A DNA stretch of 64,000 bases from Bidens hawaiensis (lineage: Eukaryota > Streptophyta > Magnoliopsida > Asterales > Asteraceae). Every line of letters starts with the position of its first letter. Position 1 is the stretch's first letter. The translations under genes were made by a program, and so were the position numbers. Below are positions 48,118-60,131 of the stretch, piece by piece. The DNA lies in NCBI GenBank assembly GCA_021521415.1, contig JAIQDT010011149.1, positions 1-64,000 of the forward strand. Direction: 5' to 3'. The notes under the pieces were generated by a model. It was given only the letters and a program-made list of their open reading frames with translations, did no database searches and was not told where the DNA came from.

Positions 48118-51100
48118 TCAATCATCACTGGGAGCAGGAGCAGAGGTCGGAGATGGAGACGCACCCTCAGTTTGATTTATAGGCTTAAACCCTAATTTTC
48201 TTATAAGTTCATTAGCAATCAACTCATTTGCACGATCCGATGGATGGTATTCATCCCAAAACAAATATTTACTACGGTCTTTACACAATCTTGATGCAGG
48301 TATACATGTCAAAGCCGGTCTAATCCTTCCGAACGAGCAACATGGCGAATCAGCATTGTCAAAACCTAAACAATACAATGATGACGTAGTACGTTAGAAA
48401 AGCATTTGTGGGAACGAAAGCGATCAATCCACACCAAATTAGTATGTAGAATTAATATGGTTGCTATTTATAGATATATTTACTGATAGATTACCGAAGG
48501 AACTTTGTCCAAAACTACAAAAACTCTGAAAACGTATGAACAAGAACTCTCTAAAATTTCCTTCACGTTATTAGGAACAGATACCGACGGATTATTCTAC
48601 GGTAAACCTTTCCCCATAAATTGTAAACAAAAGAATTTCCTTTCCAATGTACGTTCGTTAGTATTATGTCAGAATTTGTCATTACAACCCATATAATATA
48701 GTTCGTCGGTAATTTCTTGGTAATTAGAGCATTCTCAACCCATCCTCTAAATTTTTGTAAGAGAGTTTTGTAAATTACAGGATAGGATTAAGTGTGTTTG
48801 TGAGTTGGGAAGAGAGAAAAATTTAGTGATTTTTTTTTTATTTAATGGAAGTTTGTTTGCCCTCATTTATTTTTTAATACTTTTTGAAATTAGTTGTTAG
48901 AAGAGGTGGGACACTGTAATGATATAGATATATAAATATATTATCTAATTGAAGAGAAGATACAAACAAATATAATTTTTCTTAGAGATGGGGACGGGGA
49001 CGAGCTGCTAAAGGAATTTCAACATATTGTTTATTTAGCAACAGAAAATATGCTTTTATTTATTTTTGTAGGTGTTTGTCAGTAATTCGTTAGTATTTAT
49101 GAATGGACTCTTACCTTCATAAAACAACTGTCAGTAATACTCAGCATATAGCAAGAAACAATTAAGAAGCTTACCATATTTACTAGGATTGGTGATGACA
49201 TTATTTACAACATCATAAGCATCTCCGAATTTGTAACTCGCATTTGGAAGCTTTGCCGACAGATCGTCCATGAGTTTAGCAGTAGCCTTATTGAAGTTAA
49301 GAGCAAGTGCGTTCGTTTTTTCCTGACACTCACCAGAAGTACTCAACACTCTTTGAAGTGGAATGCAACCCATAGGCCCTAACCCGAAAACCATCAGCTG
49401 TCTTACCCCCATCCCATGCAATATCTACAAAAAATATTGTTTGACAAATCAACAAAAATCACCATTTAGCGACTAGTTTCAGTTGCAAAACTCTTTAGCG
49501 ACAAATTTTCATTTACTTACCGTAAGTTGAGCACCAAGAGTTTCAACTAAGTAGTTGATGTAATTGTCATCGGTATACGTCCAATAATCAGGGTAAACGG
49601 GATTCAAGTAGTTGTTGATAAAGTCGTTGCTACCTAAAGCGACAACATACTTTGCTTCTTGAAAGAACTTGGTCGCTGCTTCGTCGCCAATTTTGTTTCT
49701 GATCAAAGTTTGAACCCCATTGAATAACTCTATTTGCTTGTAAAATGAGAATCTTTGAATCTGTACATTTTTATAAGACTTCGCTAATTATTTAATTGTC
49801 CAACAACTGTATGTTTGCGGTTCGTGAATCATGTTTTCATGAGATCCACATTAATGAAACAAAATGGAATAACTTAATGAGGGAGCTTTAACTTTTTTGT
49901 CAGCCTAAAAACAATTATAAGAAAAATAAAAAAATAAATAAAAAATCCTAGGCCATATTTCAAGTTTATATGGTTAGCTTAGGTAACTGAGATGAGGTAT
50001 CAAAAACTTTAAATTTAAAAAGGAGGTCTTAGCTAATTGAGATGAGGTATGTAAAGACTTCAAATTTAGAAAAAAGGTATTGGGTTTAAGTTTTACTTTG
50101 ACAAAATAAATATATATAAAATATGTAGTTTCAGGTTTGGTGGTTGGGTCTGAGGGTTTTCTCACTTATAATGGGTTTCCTCCTCATGATGGTCTCCGAT
50201 ACTTAGGGAATAGAGATGAGCATGTGGGTCAGTGGTCTGTCAGTGACCCAAAATAGTCGTTCAGTTTTTTTTTTTATTTAAATTTATCGTTGGCAACTAA
50301 TCATGTAATCAACACAGGTAGTGAGTTAAATACTAATGCAATTTGTTTTCTGTTTGTTTTCATTTCAGTATAAACAATACTCATTATTAAAAAGATATTG
50401 CAATAAAACTTGAATCTAAACTTACAAATAAACCGCCAGTTTGGTTCAAGATCCCACCACCTCCCGATGCAAAATTCACACCGTTGTCGAGAATTACATC
50501 TTCAGATAATGAGGGGTCGAGGAATGCAGGTGGTCGAGGAAGCCCTATCTTATCACCTACAACAAAAATATACATGTTAGCAATATATATTTATAGAGTT
50601 GCGTTAAATGTAGACAACCCTCTATTTCTACTTGTTGTACTCCCTCTCTCAACTTATTGAATCAGTAATATCAGACTAGTAAACAAACCAAACATTCATG
50701 ATTTGTTCGGTTGAATTTTTTGTTATGTTCATATATTTATAAACAAACGAACATCAACACATGATGTGTTCGTTAATATATGTTCGTTTATATGTTAATA
50801 AATGTATAAATAGTTATATTTATATAAATATAAAAACAAATACAATAAATGTTTTGGATAAATTGTGGTGTATTGTATATCTTTATTTGTGTTCATTGAT
50901 GCTAACTTATGTTCGTTTATGTTTCGTCGACTAACTTCATTTGTGTTCGATTATGTTTGTTCAAATTATGGTCATTTAAGTTTGTGTGTATATGTTTGTG
51001 AACTGTTTGTTACGTTTTGAACGAATGAACATGAACATGCCCATTTTCTTAATGAACGAACATGAACAATAAAAATTGTTAGATTATGTGTCCGTGTTCA

Positions 51101-51590
51101 TGTTCGATTAAAGTTAATTGAACGAACACGAACATTCCCCTGTTCCGTTCGCTTATAAGCCTAATAAGATTCTCTTACTTTAGTAATAAAAGACAAAAGA
51201 AAAACACATCATAAGTTATGGAACCTAAACAGAGTGACATAACTTGTTAAGTATACCTTTACTCCTTTAGCGACTAAAATAACAGCTATAACAACACTTT
51301 AAAACGCAAAACATCAAAGTAACAAATTGTACCGGTTAATTAAAGACTGTACCTATAATATCAGAGACGGTTCGGCCATTGGTGAACCTGCCATTCGGCA
51401 TGCCACTACCATAGTCGATGCCATACCAAGGCAGCGCGGCTTGAGCAAAACTCTTGGAAAGCCGATTATTGTTTCCATTCTCTGATAACGAGTCCCCAAA
51501 GATGAACTGCACAACTTTGCAATCATACCCGTTTATCAAACCCGAAAATACTGTCGCCAAAATTACAACCACTGTCACAAGTAGCTTCAT
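48118..51590 (-). CDS. GDSL esterase/lipase
   Basis: Five exons (51590-51353, 50556-50426, 49760-49521, 49424-49175, 48365-48118) with GT-AG introns join in frame into 368 residues, the usual length for plant GDSL enzymes. Residues 1-21 are a signal peptide, so the enzyme should be secreted. Block I is FGDSLSENGNNN with nucleophile Ser34, block II is NFASGGGGIL, block III is GSND (Asn168), and block V is WDEYHPSDRAN with Asp324 and His327, so all catalytic residues are present. PMGCIPLQR is also typical. The C-terminus has a Ser/Pro/Ala tail. The family hydrolyses acyl esters, often in cuticle, wall or defence lipids; the substrate here cannot be told. Introns 1 to 3 carry repeat sequence but no exon is damaged. 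Confidence 0.93.
49980..50100. repeat. Two-copy repeat in a GDSL intron
   Basis: GAGATGAGGTAT followed by ACTTTAAATTTAAAAA and ACTTCAAATTTAGAAA occurs twice about 60 bp apart within the intron between exons 2 and 3. It is a short local tandem duplication. Confidence 0.6.
50690..51170. repeat. GTTCG/CGAAC-rich foldback repeat in a GDSL intron
   Basis: The intron between exons 1 and 2 has many GTTCGTTTATG and CGAACATGAAC segments in opposite orientations, as in a decayed foldback transposon. Boundaries and target duplication are unclear. Confidence 0.5.
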
Positions 51591-52229
51591 CCTTTTTGTT
51601 TAAAAATTTTCTTGATCTTTTTTTCTTTTATGCGAAATGGAGGTTGAAGTTGGAATTTAAAGATGGAAATGATTTAGAAAGGACATTGAGTTTGATAAGC
51701 TAACTGTAACTGCTACAACCACCTGGGATTTTGTTAAGGCATGAGATTATGTTGTTTGTCAACTTTTTATGGGTGTTCAACTACTTTTATGATTTGGTGG
51801 AATGTATTTGAATCATATTTACGTTTTTAATATTTAATTTGTGATTAATAAAATAAATTAATTATATTATTTTCTTATAATATTTTCTTTGTTAGTTTAT
51901 ATTAAATTTACGCTGATACGTGCAATATAATGTAGTTCGGACCACATCATAGCATTGGGGGACTTGAAGACGGTTAATTATAAGACTTGGCCCACTATCT
52001 ACTAGCCCATGTACCTCCTTTCAAAAGGATACTATCAAGATGTCTACTTCAAAAATATGATCTCTTCTCTCATCTTTATTTTTACTGATTATGGTGAATA
52101 ACTGAATAATATAAGTATATTGAGCGCCGGTGAAAACAATGTTTACTCGATCCATCTCCAATTATATATCTGCTAAAGCTAATATGGTATAATATTCAAC
52201 TCGGTGCTTATTTATGTAGCTTCAGGGTC
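51591..52229. other. Upstream region of the GDSL gene
   Basis: This is the promoter side of the minus-strand GDSL gene. A minus-strand TTTAAAT occurs about 65 bp upstream of the start codon but no clear TATA box is seen, and no other gene. Confidence 0.4.
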
Positions 52230-52245
52230 ACCATTGAGTCCATTT

Positions 52246-52571
52246 TTTTTAACGACTAACTAAGTAACGCAGGGTACTCTGTGCGCGCCCCCCATTAGCT
52301 AAAAGTAGCCCGAGCATGCCACTAGTCCGGACGGACGGAGCCCCTAGCGGTCCACCTATTGAGGGATTCACCGGATAAAACCCGATCCCCACGCCCGTCA
52401 AATGGCACGACAACGAGGAGCCGGTAAAACCGGGTGAGATCAGGACTCGAACCCTGGCAAACCAGGATCATCCCTCATATCTTCCATATAAATTGGTGAT
52501 AGTGAGGTTTGAACCCTCTACTTCTCACTAGTAAAGTGAGTGCTCTATCATTAAGCCACATCCAATTTATA
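52246..52571 (-). mobile_element. tRNA-derived SINE with two B boxes
   Basis: On the minus strand it starts near 52571 with GGATGTGGCTTAATGATAGAGC, holding an A box (TGGCTTAATGA, 52548-52558). A first B box (GGTTCAAACC, 52506-52515), a second, better one (GGTTCGAGTCC, 52443-52453) and a GC-rich body follow. It ends in an A run (T run on plus at about 52242-52250). A 16-bp direct repeat, ACCATTGAGTCCATTT, flanks it at 52230-52245 and 52572-52587, the target duplication of LINE-driven retroposition. It is about 325 bp and has no coding capacity. Confidence 0.88.
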
Positions 52572-52964
52572 ACCATTGAGTCCATTTGGTTGGGTTGATT
52601 GTACCAGATTTCAAAAACATTTATTTCTATTTCAAATCTTATTTACTCTTTTGAAAACTATTTTAAGTATTCCATTTTTACATGTTTTTAACATTGGTTT
52701 AGCCTGAGTAATCGGACTTTATTCATTGGTCATTGAAAAAAAAAGCTACACAACTTAGGTACCATGCTGACATAATACATTAAATAAAAAAAAAATAAAG
52801 TAGTATTGTCTCATTCATGTCAAATTATTTATTTGAAATGCATAGGCGTTTGAATACGATAAGTCTTCGGTAAAAATACGATAAGTCTTCTGTTTTTTAC
52901 CGACCAGGCAACCAACAGAATATTTATTAATAAAACCTTTAAGAAGCTAGACAAACCAAACAAG

Positions 52965-53690
52965 TTACAAATGACAGATATAAGTAATTTTATTAATAAC
53001 ACTAATATATGTAATTTTAATATTACTTTTCTTCAGACATCCGTCATTTCAAATGACAGATGTGAATAATGAATATAGTACTTCACAGACTGATTGGCAC
53101 CGCTACCTTTTCTTTTTATTATTTGTTATTTTTCTAAATAACATGATTTAAAAATAAAAAAATTAATATTAAAAAGTTTTTTTTTAATTAAAAACACTAA
53201 TATATGTAATTTTAAAAATAGATTTTTCACACATCCGTCATTTGAAATGGCATGTGTCTTTTTGACATCTGTCATTTCAAATGGTAGATGTAAATAGTGT
53301 GTAGTACTTGGCTGATTGATTGACAAAATAACCTTTTCTTTTTATTATTTATTGTATTTTGAAATAACATTATTTAAAAAAAAAACAAAAATTTTAGTAT
53401 TAAGAAACTTGTTTTTTATTAAAAAATTATATATGTAATTTTAAAAATACATTTTTAGACATCCGTCATTTGAAATGGCATGTGTCTTCTTAACATCAGC
53501 TATTTTAAATGACAGATGTGAATAGTAAGTATAGTACTTGACTGACTGATTGACAACACTACCTTTTCTTTATATTAATTATTATTTTTCAAAATAATAT
53601 TATTTAAAAAATAAATAATTTATATTAAAAAAGTTTTTTTAATATGAGAAAATACATTTACATTTTATTATTTATTCTTTTTCAAAACAC
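52965..53690. repeat. Hairpin-rich repeat array, left part
   Basis: Units carry CATCCGTCATTTGAAATGGCATGTG, a near-palindrome, followed by AGTACTT, GACTGATTGAC and ACCTTTTC and long A/T runs. Units start near 53036, 53231 and 53460 (spacing 190-230 bp). The array continues after the Mutator-type MITE. Confidence 0.75.
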
Positions 53691-53700
53691 TAATATATAA

Positions 53701-54544
53701 GAGTAAAATGTTATTTTCGTCCTTATGGTTTGGAAAAAAATGTGAATTTTGTCCCAAAAGTTTATTTTTTGCATATAAACCCTTCACGTTTCTCAGTTCT
53801 TGCCAATTACATCCAAATCACTAACTCAATTAAATTTTATCGTTAAGTAAAGGGCAAACATGTCTTTTTACTCTTTCTTTATTAGAATACTTATTTAAGT
53901 GAACTGCGGTTTTCGTCTCTCTAATTTGTCCAAATCTGCAATTTTATTCCAGTAGTTTCAAATTTGCAGTTTTCTTCCATATGGTTTCATGCGATTAAAC
54001 CCAAATTCCCTAATCTCGTTAAGTATGGTCGTTAAACTCATCAGTGTGCCCTTCACGTGAGGGGTAGTTTTGTTCCTTCTTTTTTTCTTTTTCCCCAAAT
54101 ACACTCCACCCCCTCACGTGAGGGGGTTGCGAATTAGGACTAAGGTTTATTTGGGGAGAAAAATGACAAAACTGATCGTCACATGAGGGGCACGCAAATG
54201 GCTTAATGACCAGACTTAACGAGATTAGAGAATTCGGGTTTAATTGCATGTAAAATAAAATCATAAGGATGAAAATTGCAAATCTGAAACTACTAGACTA
54301 TACCTGCAGATTTAGACAAACCAGAGGGACGAAACCGCAGTTTACTTATATAAGTATTATAATAAAGAAAGAGTAAAAATACATGTTTGCCCATGACTTA
54401 ACGATAAAATTTAACGGAGTTAGTGATTTGGATGTAACTGACAGGAACTGAGAAATGTATAGGGTCCATATGCAAAAAAATAAACTTTCTGGACTAAATT
54501 CACATTATTCGTCAAACTACAAGTACGAAAATGACACTTTACTT
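53701..54544. mobile_element. Mutator-type foldback MITE, 844 bp
   Basis: It is almost entirely two inverted arms of about 400 bp; the left end GAGTAAAATGTTATTTTCGTCC matches the inverse of the right end. Both arms contain matching stretches such as CTCGTTAAGT and CATCCAAATCACTAACT. A perfect 9-bp target duplication, AATATATAA, occurs at 53692-53700 and 54545-54553. The arms share the GAGTAA and GTGGTTT-like end with the MITE at 6931-7162, so they may be one family of different size. Confidence 0.9.
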
Positions 54545-54553
54545 AATATATAA

Positions 54554-54990
54554 TTAAGAAAGTTTTTTTATTAAAAACACTAATACATGTACTTTTAATT
54601 ATTAGAAAGTACATATTTTTAGACATTCACCGTTTGAAATGGCAGGTGTCTTCTTGACATCCACCATTTCAAATGACAGACGTAAATTAGTGCTACTGGA
54701 AGATCTGACTTTGATTGACAATTCACTCCCTTTTTTTATAAAATTTTTCTTTTATAAATTACATTATTTAATACATAATATATTTAATCTTTTTTTATTT
54801 TATTTATTAACCTTTTATTATTAATTAATATTGATTACTATTATTACTTTTATTAATAAATATAAATACTTAGTTCAACCATTTTTGGTATGTTTTTTTT
54901 ATAAAATTGAGTTCCGTCGTTTGAAATGGGAGGTGTCCTTTTGACATCCATTATTTCAAATGGCATGTGTGAACAATATCCCTACTCTCA
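54554..54990. repeat. Hairpin-rich repeat array, right part
   Basis: Two further degenerate units lie near 54626 and 54912 (CCGTTTGAAATGGCAGGTGTC, CATTTCAAATGACAGACG). They show the MITE was inserted into an existing array. Confidence 0.7.
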
Positions 54991-55224
54991 TATCTAACCC
55001 AAATTTAACAACTTATTCTTTTAATATATTCTAAAAATATTCATATTTCATATTTAAATAGGGCTAAATAGGATTAGCCCTGCTTCTCATCTTCTCATCT
55101 TCATTTTCATAGCCTTACTGAACACAAAAAAAGATATTCTTTTCTTTTAAAATTGATACTTTATCAATGTATTTTTTTTTCTATAAGTAGCATATGTTCT
55201 TCAACAACTTTGAAAGGTATCACA

Positions 55225-55485
55225 ATGTCTTGTAATTTCAAACCATTTCTAGTAAACCTATATTGGGGCGGTGAACATATTTCGTATGTAAACGGAGTTG
55301 TTCAATATTGTGAATGTACCAAAGCAACTTCGTTTATTATGGGATACAAAATGACATATGAAGAATTCGTTGCTTTGATTTGTAATCACGTGCAAAGCAA
55401 CAAACCAATAACCTTTAGTTGCTACTCTATTACACATTTCAAGGAACATGTGATTCCTCATTTATCATTAGGGAGGATAGTATGA
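55225..55485 (+). CDS. Short protein resembling the N-terminus of MuDR-type transposases
   Basis: ATG 55225 gives 86 residues, starting MSCNFKPFLVNLYWGGEH and containing YVNGVVQY, MTYEEFVALICNHV and KPITF. The order of an ubiquitin-like beta start, LYWGG and then a TYEEF helix is what I know from the N-terminal region of plant MuDR proteins; this is family memory without a search. An upstream in-frame ATG (55153) adds 24 hydrophobic residues and is less likely. No transposase core, zinc finger or terminal repeats follow. It is probably a transposon fragment, but the frame is open and a small expressed gene cannot be excluded. Confidence 0.5.
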   Translation: MSCNFKPFLVNLYWGGEHISYVNGVVQYCECTKATSFIMGYKMTYEEFVALICNHVQSNKPITFSCYSITHFKEHVIPHLSLGRIV

Positions 55486-55800
55486 GCATGTTGTACTATC
55501 TAGCAAAATATGTTGAAAATTCATAGTTGAATTTACGTATAACGGGAAACAATGACTCCTTTCCAACATACAAATTGCATGGATCTTTTAAGAGGTTTTT
55601 ATTTATTCAATAATTTTGGAGCTGGTGAGCCACAAACACACCAATACAATCATATACAATCTCAAAATTTGGAGCTCGGTATTTCAAGTTACACTAGTTT
55701 AGAAAACACGTCTTGTGAACAAGATAATAATAATGGGGGGGGGGGGGGGGGGTTGATGACTCAGAAGATTAGAATTTTCAAATATATATATATAGGGGAT
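55486..55800. other. Remnant coding-like stretch with an 18-G tract
   Basis: A frame at 55552-55800 may be a decayed continuation of the preceding ORF (YLAKYVENS precedes it in another frame). It contains a run of 18 G at 55735-55752. No domain is recognised. Confidence 0.3.
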
Positions 55801-56160
55801 GGATCTTGCGAGAAATGAAGGTGTAACTCCATTAATCCATAATTTCACTCCCTTTCTTATGATGTTACCTACATGTATGTAGGTTGGTTATATTTATGTC
55901 TTAGCTACACACATTCAAACCTACCTACACACATATACATGCGTACCTACACACATTCAAACCTACCTACACACATGCAAACGTACCGAGCCACATTCAA
56001 ACCTACATACCTACACACATACAAACATACATACACATATACAAAAATACCTACCTACACACGTACATACGCACCTACACAATAAGAAAAGGGAGTGAAA
56101 TTAGGGATTAATGGGGTTACACATTCACTTCTCGCTGTAAAAAAACTTCTGAAATGATCC
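55801..56160. mobile_element. MITE with inner ACACA-rich minisatellite
   Basis: Left GCGAGAAATGAAGGTGTAAC and right inverse GCGAGAAGTGAATGTGTAAC, followed by ATTAATCC...AATTTCACTCCCTTT, form inverted arms of about 60 bp (outermost GGATC at both ends). The centre (55880-56080) is a degenerate tandem array of CACACATTCAAACCTACCTA-type units. The reading frame across it (55873-56085) is repeat-derived. The target duplication is obscured by TATATA-rich flanks. Confidence 0.65.
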
Positions 56161-56161
56161 A

Positions 56162-56206
<45 letters not shown>
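56161..56206. repeat. (ATAC)n/(AT)n microsatellite
   Basis: Short ATAC units pass into about 16 AT dinucleotides. Confidence 0.95.
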
Positions 56207-56207
<1 letters not shown>

Positions 56208-56519
56208 CACGTGTACTATAATAATAGGACACGAAGTGTTTGGATATATTTGACGTTGTACCTACCGAATGTGAGTTTCTCTAAAATTCCCTTATTTTTA
56301 AATGGAATGTTTTTACTTGTGTTTTTGTTTTTTGGGAGGGGGGGGGGGGAACATATTTTTTCTACTGATTTTTATTAAAGTTTTAAATGCATTGTAATCT
56401 TAGCTCGTTTACAATTAATACGATTTGTTTAAAAATAAGATGCGAAATTTTAAAGGTTTTAATTACTATTGTTAAAGAACGGTAAGGAATAAATACTATC
56501 GTTGCTTATCTATATTACA
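56207..56519. other. Spacer with G-rich run
   Basis: No gene is visible. A GGGAGGGGGGGGGGGG tract lies at about 56334-56349. Confidence 0.5.
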
Positions 56520-57744
56520 TCTATACTATATAATAAACAAAACTTTCTTATTGCCACGTGTCATCACCATATTAATTCTTACAAAATTTTCCCTCATCTC
56601 TCTCATATTAAATACATTTATTTTTATTATTAATAATTTTTTATTTTAAATTTTCCTTCATCTCTCTCATATTAAATACATTTTTTTTTCTTTTTAATCA
56701 TTCAAACTCTTAAAAGACAAATTAACTATTAAAGTATTCTCGGTGTTTATATTAATTCAAACGACTGGTTTTTTAATCGGTTAAAGAATCAAACATGGTT
56801 CAAGTCAAAACAATTTATTATTAGAATGGGTTTCGATCCATGGGTTGGTTTAAAAAAGTAGCCATTTACAACATTTTTTTTAATTTGTTATTTAATCAAC
56901 CCATCATTTATGTTAAGTTCATCATCTTAAAAATCCACAAAAATATTAACACTATACTACATATTTTGGTTTTTCAGGCGGTAAAGACAACTTCTTACCT
57001 TTGGAATACAAATGCTAAACGTTAGCACACTGTTAATCAGATGATGAATTGACTTTGTATATGGTATTTATCAGGCATAAAATGATATGTTACAAGAAAG
57101 TATTAGTTTCTTGACTTTTTAAATGACCTCAAAATATAAGGTTGTTAAGTCATAGGTTAGTTCTAAAAGCTGATGTTGAGTTGATGTTGATTAAAATATT
57201 AACTAGAAAATTGGTCTATGCATTGAAATTAAGCTACATGTGAAAATACAATATGATAACTGTGCTATAGAACCGAAATCATATCCGAGAATAATATTAG
57301 AACTCACAATTTTATTTATTTATTTTTTAAGCCCTTCACCTTTAGATAAAAGTACTAATGTTAAAGAATGAAATTTTCACTTAATTTTTGTTTGAAATGA
57401 AGATTAACAAAAGTGAAGGTCAATCATTGTAGATTGTTGGTTTGTTTTTTAGACAATTTGTTTTAACTCATGACCAGTTATTTGTTGCATTATCTAGAGT
57501 TAAATCAGAAACAATGTGAACTACTAAGTTTTGAAAAAACAAGTAAATTTACAAATAAAACTACACATATTGTGTATCAAGAAATATTTAGAGATTTATA
57601 AATTTTCTATTTCCATATAGTATAGTGTGTAATTTATTATACCATATAATATATCTTTATATCTGTTGAACAAATTTTTGTGTATGTTACATTATGTTAT
57701 TGTTTAAATAAATTTATTTATTCTAGCCCGTGTAATAGTTATAA

Positions 57745-57753
57745 TATAAATAG
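57745..57753 (+). promoter_or_regulatory. TATA box of the captured gene region
   Basis: TATAAATAG is followed about 30 bp later by a CTCTCTCTC-rich stretch that looks like a plant 5' untranslated region. No coding exon for the transporter N-terminus follows before 58560. Confidence 0.5.
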
Positions 57754-58169
57754 GCACCCTTCCCTCTTCCATTTTTCTCTCTCTCAGACGCCGGATGATA
57801 CCTTCACCGCCGGCCAACTCAATTATCACTTACCTCTTAAGCATCCACAACCTTCAATTTCTTTGATTTATTTTGTGTTATTATTATTAGTATCTAATAT
57901 ATATATATAGATAGATTAATTCATCTACCACCCAACGCATGTGTCATCTTCAATAGGCTTCAGATACTTTGATCTCAACTCGCGTGTATGTTTTGAAATT
58001 GTTGCTTTGAAACTGTAAATTTGAAGTCAATTAAGTGAAACCTAAGATTCAATTGCCATGCAAAAAATTGGGCTCCTTGCTGATTGTTGTTAACAGATAG
58101 GCCTAATTTCTCAATTTGAGTTTTAAGTTGTAATGTAGTCAGGAAAAGAGTAATTTGAACCTAGACCAT

Positions 58170-58422
58170 ATTGATTTTGATTTTGAGTTTATGAAATTTC
58201 ATTTTGTAGTTGAATAATTTATATATATAAAATTTTTCCCAAGGTTATGGATATTCTTGGGCCGAGTCTTTGGGATGTCTGGTAAAGTTCATACCATGGA
58301 TTTAAATGGGCTCAAAGTATTACAATATGGAAGATCGTGAGAATTTTGCAATGAAGATATAGTTTGGTCTTTATGGTGTTGGGTCTCATTTGACTATCTT
58401 TCTGGTTGCATCTTACTTGGGC
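58170..58422 (+). repeat. Direct repeat, left copy (Helitron interior)
   Basis: These 253 bp, from ATTGATTTTGATTTTG to TCTTACTTGGGC, recur at 60911-61270 with few differences. This copy lacks about 107 bp present in the other, consistent with recombination between GAAGATATAGTTTGGTCTTT repeats that bound the missing part. Confidence 0.9.
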
Positions 58423-58559
58423 ATTTACCGAGGATAATTATTGAACTTCTTCATATTTGTGAGATCTAGTACAAACAACTTCTAACATGAGTTGTTTGTA
58501 TTTGATCCTCCTGACATTGTGTATGTGTGTATTCCGTCTAATAATATGTGTATATGCAG

Positions 58560-59874
58560 CAACAACATTAACCGGATTGCACTTTGTAACCACCACTTTA
58601 ATGACGGTTATTCTTAGGTGGCTCGGTTACATCCAACCATCCCATCTGCCCACTCGAGAGCTTATGAAATTTGTCATGTTTGCTAATTTCTCAATTGTTG
58701 GAATGAATGTCAGTCTTATGTGGAACTCCGTTGGATTCTACCAGGTAATTTTTACTTTTTGAGTTTGGTCAGTTGGTCTCGCATTCTAATTTTGAAATGT
58801 TTTGTATTTAAATGTTAATGTCAAATTGCGAAGTTGAGTATGATCCCTGTATCATTCTTGTTTGAAGTTGCGTTTGATAAGATTCGATATTCACGAGACA
58901 CGAAACTAAGTATTTTGGTGGTTCTTCTCGGTGTTGCGGTCTGCACGGTTACTGATGTGAGCGTTAATGCCAAAAGTTTCAGTGCTGCTTTCGTTGCAGT
59001 ATGGAGTACATCACTTCAACAATATGTAAGCATTTAGATAATAATGAACTGAACTTTACATCTTTTCTTGATCACCAGTATTGACTGATTTTAAAAAAGT
59101 TAAAACTTTGCCTTTTTTCTTGATTTCTTGATTACCAGTTTTCGTTGATTCTGAAAAAGAAATTAACTTTGCACTTTTTTTTTATTTCTTGATTACCAGT
59201 TTTGACTGGTTTTTTTTTTAAATAAATTTTTCACCTTTTCTTGATTTCTTGATTTCTTGATCACTATTTTCACTGATATAATTTTTTTATTTTAATTTGC
59301 TTCTCTTCTTAATTTCTTGATCACCGCTTTTCACTGATTCTAAACAAAAACTTTTCTTCATTTCTTGATCAACAATTTAACTGATTATAAATGTACACTA
59401 TAGTATGTTCATTATCTTCAAAGGAAATACACGTTAAGTTCCTTCAATCTGTTGGGTCATACCGCACCTATCCAGGCTGGATCTCTTTTAATATTGGGTC
59501 CGTTTTTGGATTACTGGTTAACTGAAAACAGAGTCGACATGTTTAAATATGATCTACCATCTATGGTGTTGATACTGCTATCCTGCACGATTGCAGTAGG
59601 CATGAATCTGAGTCAGTTCATCTGCATCGGGCGGTTCACAGATGTCTCGTTTCAAGTACTTGGGCATATGAAAACCATACTGGTTTTGATTCTAGGATTC
59701 ATATTTTTTGGAAGGGAAGGGTTAAACCTTCATGTGGTGGTTGGGATGATTATAGCCATAGTGGGTATGATTTGGTATGGAAATGCGTCTTCAAAACTCG
59801 GGGGCAAAGAACGTCACGCACATTTGCTTCCTAAAACAAGTCATCAAACTTCAATCGCAGGCGAGAAGGTTTAA
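58560..59874 (+). pseudogene. 5'-truncated nucleotide-sugar transporter (URGT-like)
   Basis: Exons 58560-58744, 58825-59025 and 59404-59874 join in frame into about 284 residues ending IAGEKV. Sequence marks are [75 protein letters not shown] and [13 protein letters not shown]. These are those of plant UDP-rhamnose/UDP-galactose transporters of the NST-KT/TPT group, multi-pass Golgi antiporters that supply UDP-sugars for wall polysaccharides. The first exon (about 60 residues with the start codon and the first membrane segments) is missing. The acceptor of the middle exon reads AA instead of AG at 58823-58824; the next AG, nine bases on, would keep frame and lose three residues. No internal stop is seen, so the capture is probably recent. 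Confidence 0.85.
59060..59395 (+). repeat. About 58-bp tandem repeat inside the transporter intron
   Basis: About six degenerate units have the core TTTCTTGATTTCTTGATCACCAGTTTT.GACTGATT. They fill the last intron almost completely. Confidence 0.85.
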
Positions 59875-60131
59875 AGAATAGTTAGTTGATAGCAAAATTT
59901 GTTCAGATTAAATTACCATGATTGTTAGTTTTATCGGTTTTCTGATATGAGAATGTTGGTGAATTAGTTTTCTTGATGTTTAGCCTATGATGGGTTATAA
60001 GCTATAGTGATATTTATGTAGTGCAGACTGTTGGAAAGATGCAAACCTCATTATTTATTCTTTTTGTTGAGTATTATTACTTATGATAATAAGCTATAGT
60101 AATGTAGTGATATTTATTCTTTTTGTTGTAG

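Noticed and set aside
55873..56085. ORF rich in Thr, Tyr and His
   Set aside because: It is made of the ACACA-type minisatellite inside a MITE.
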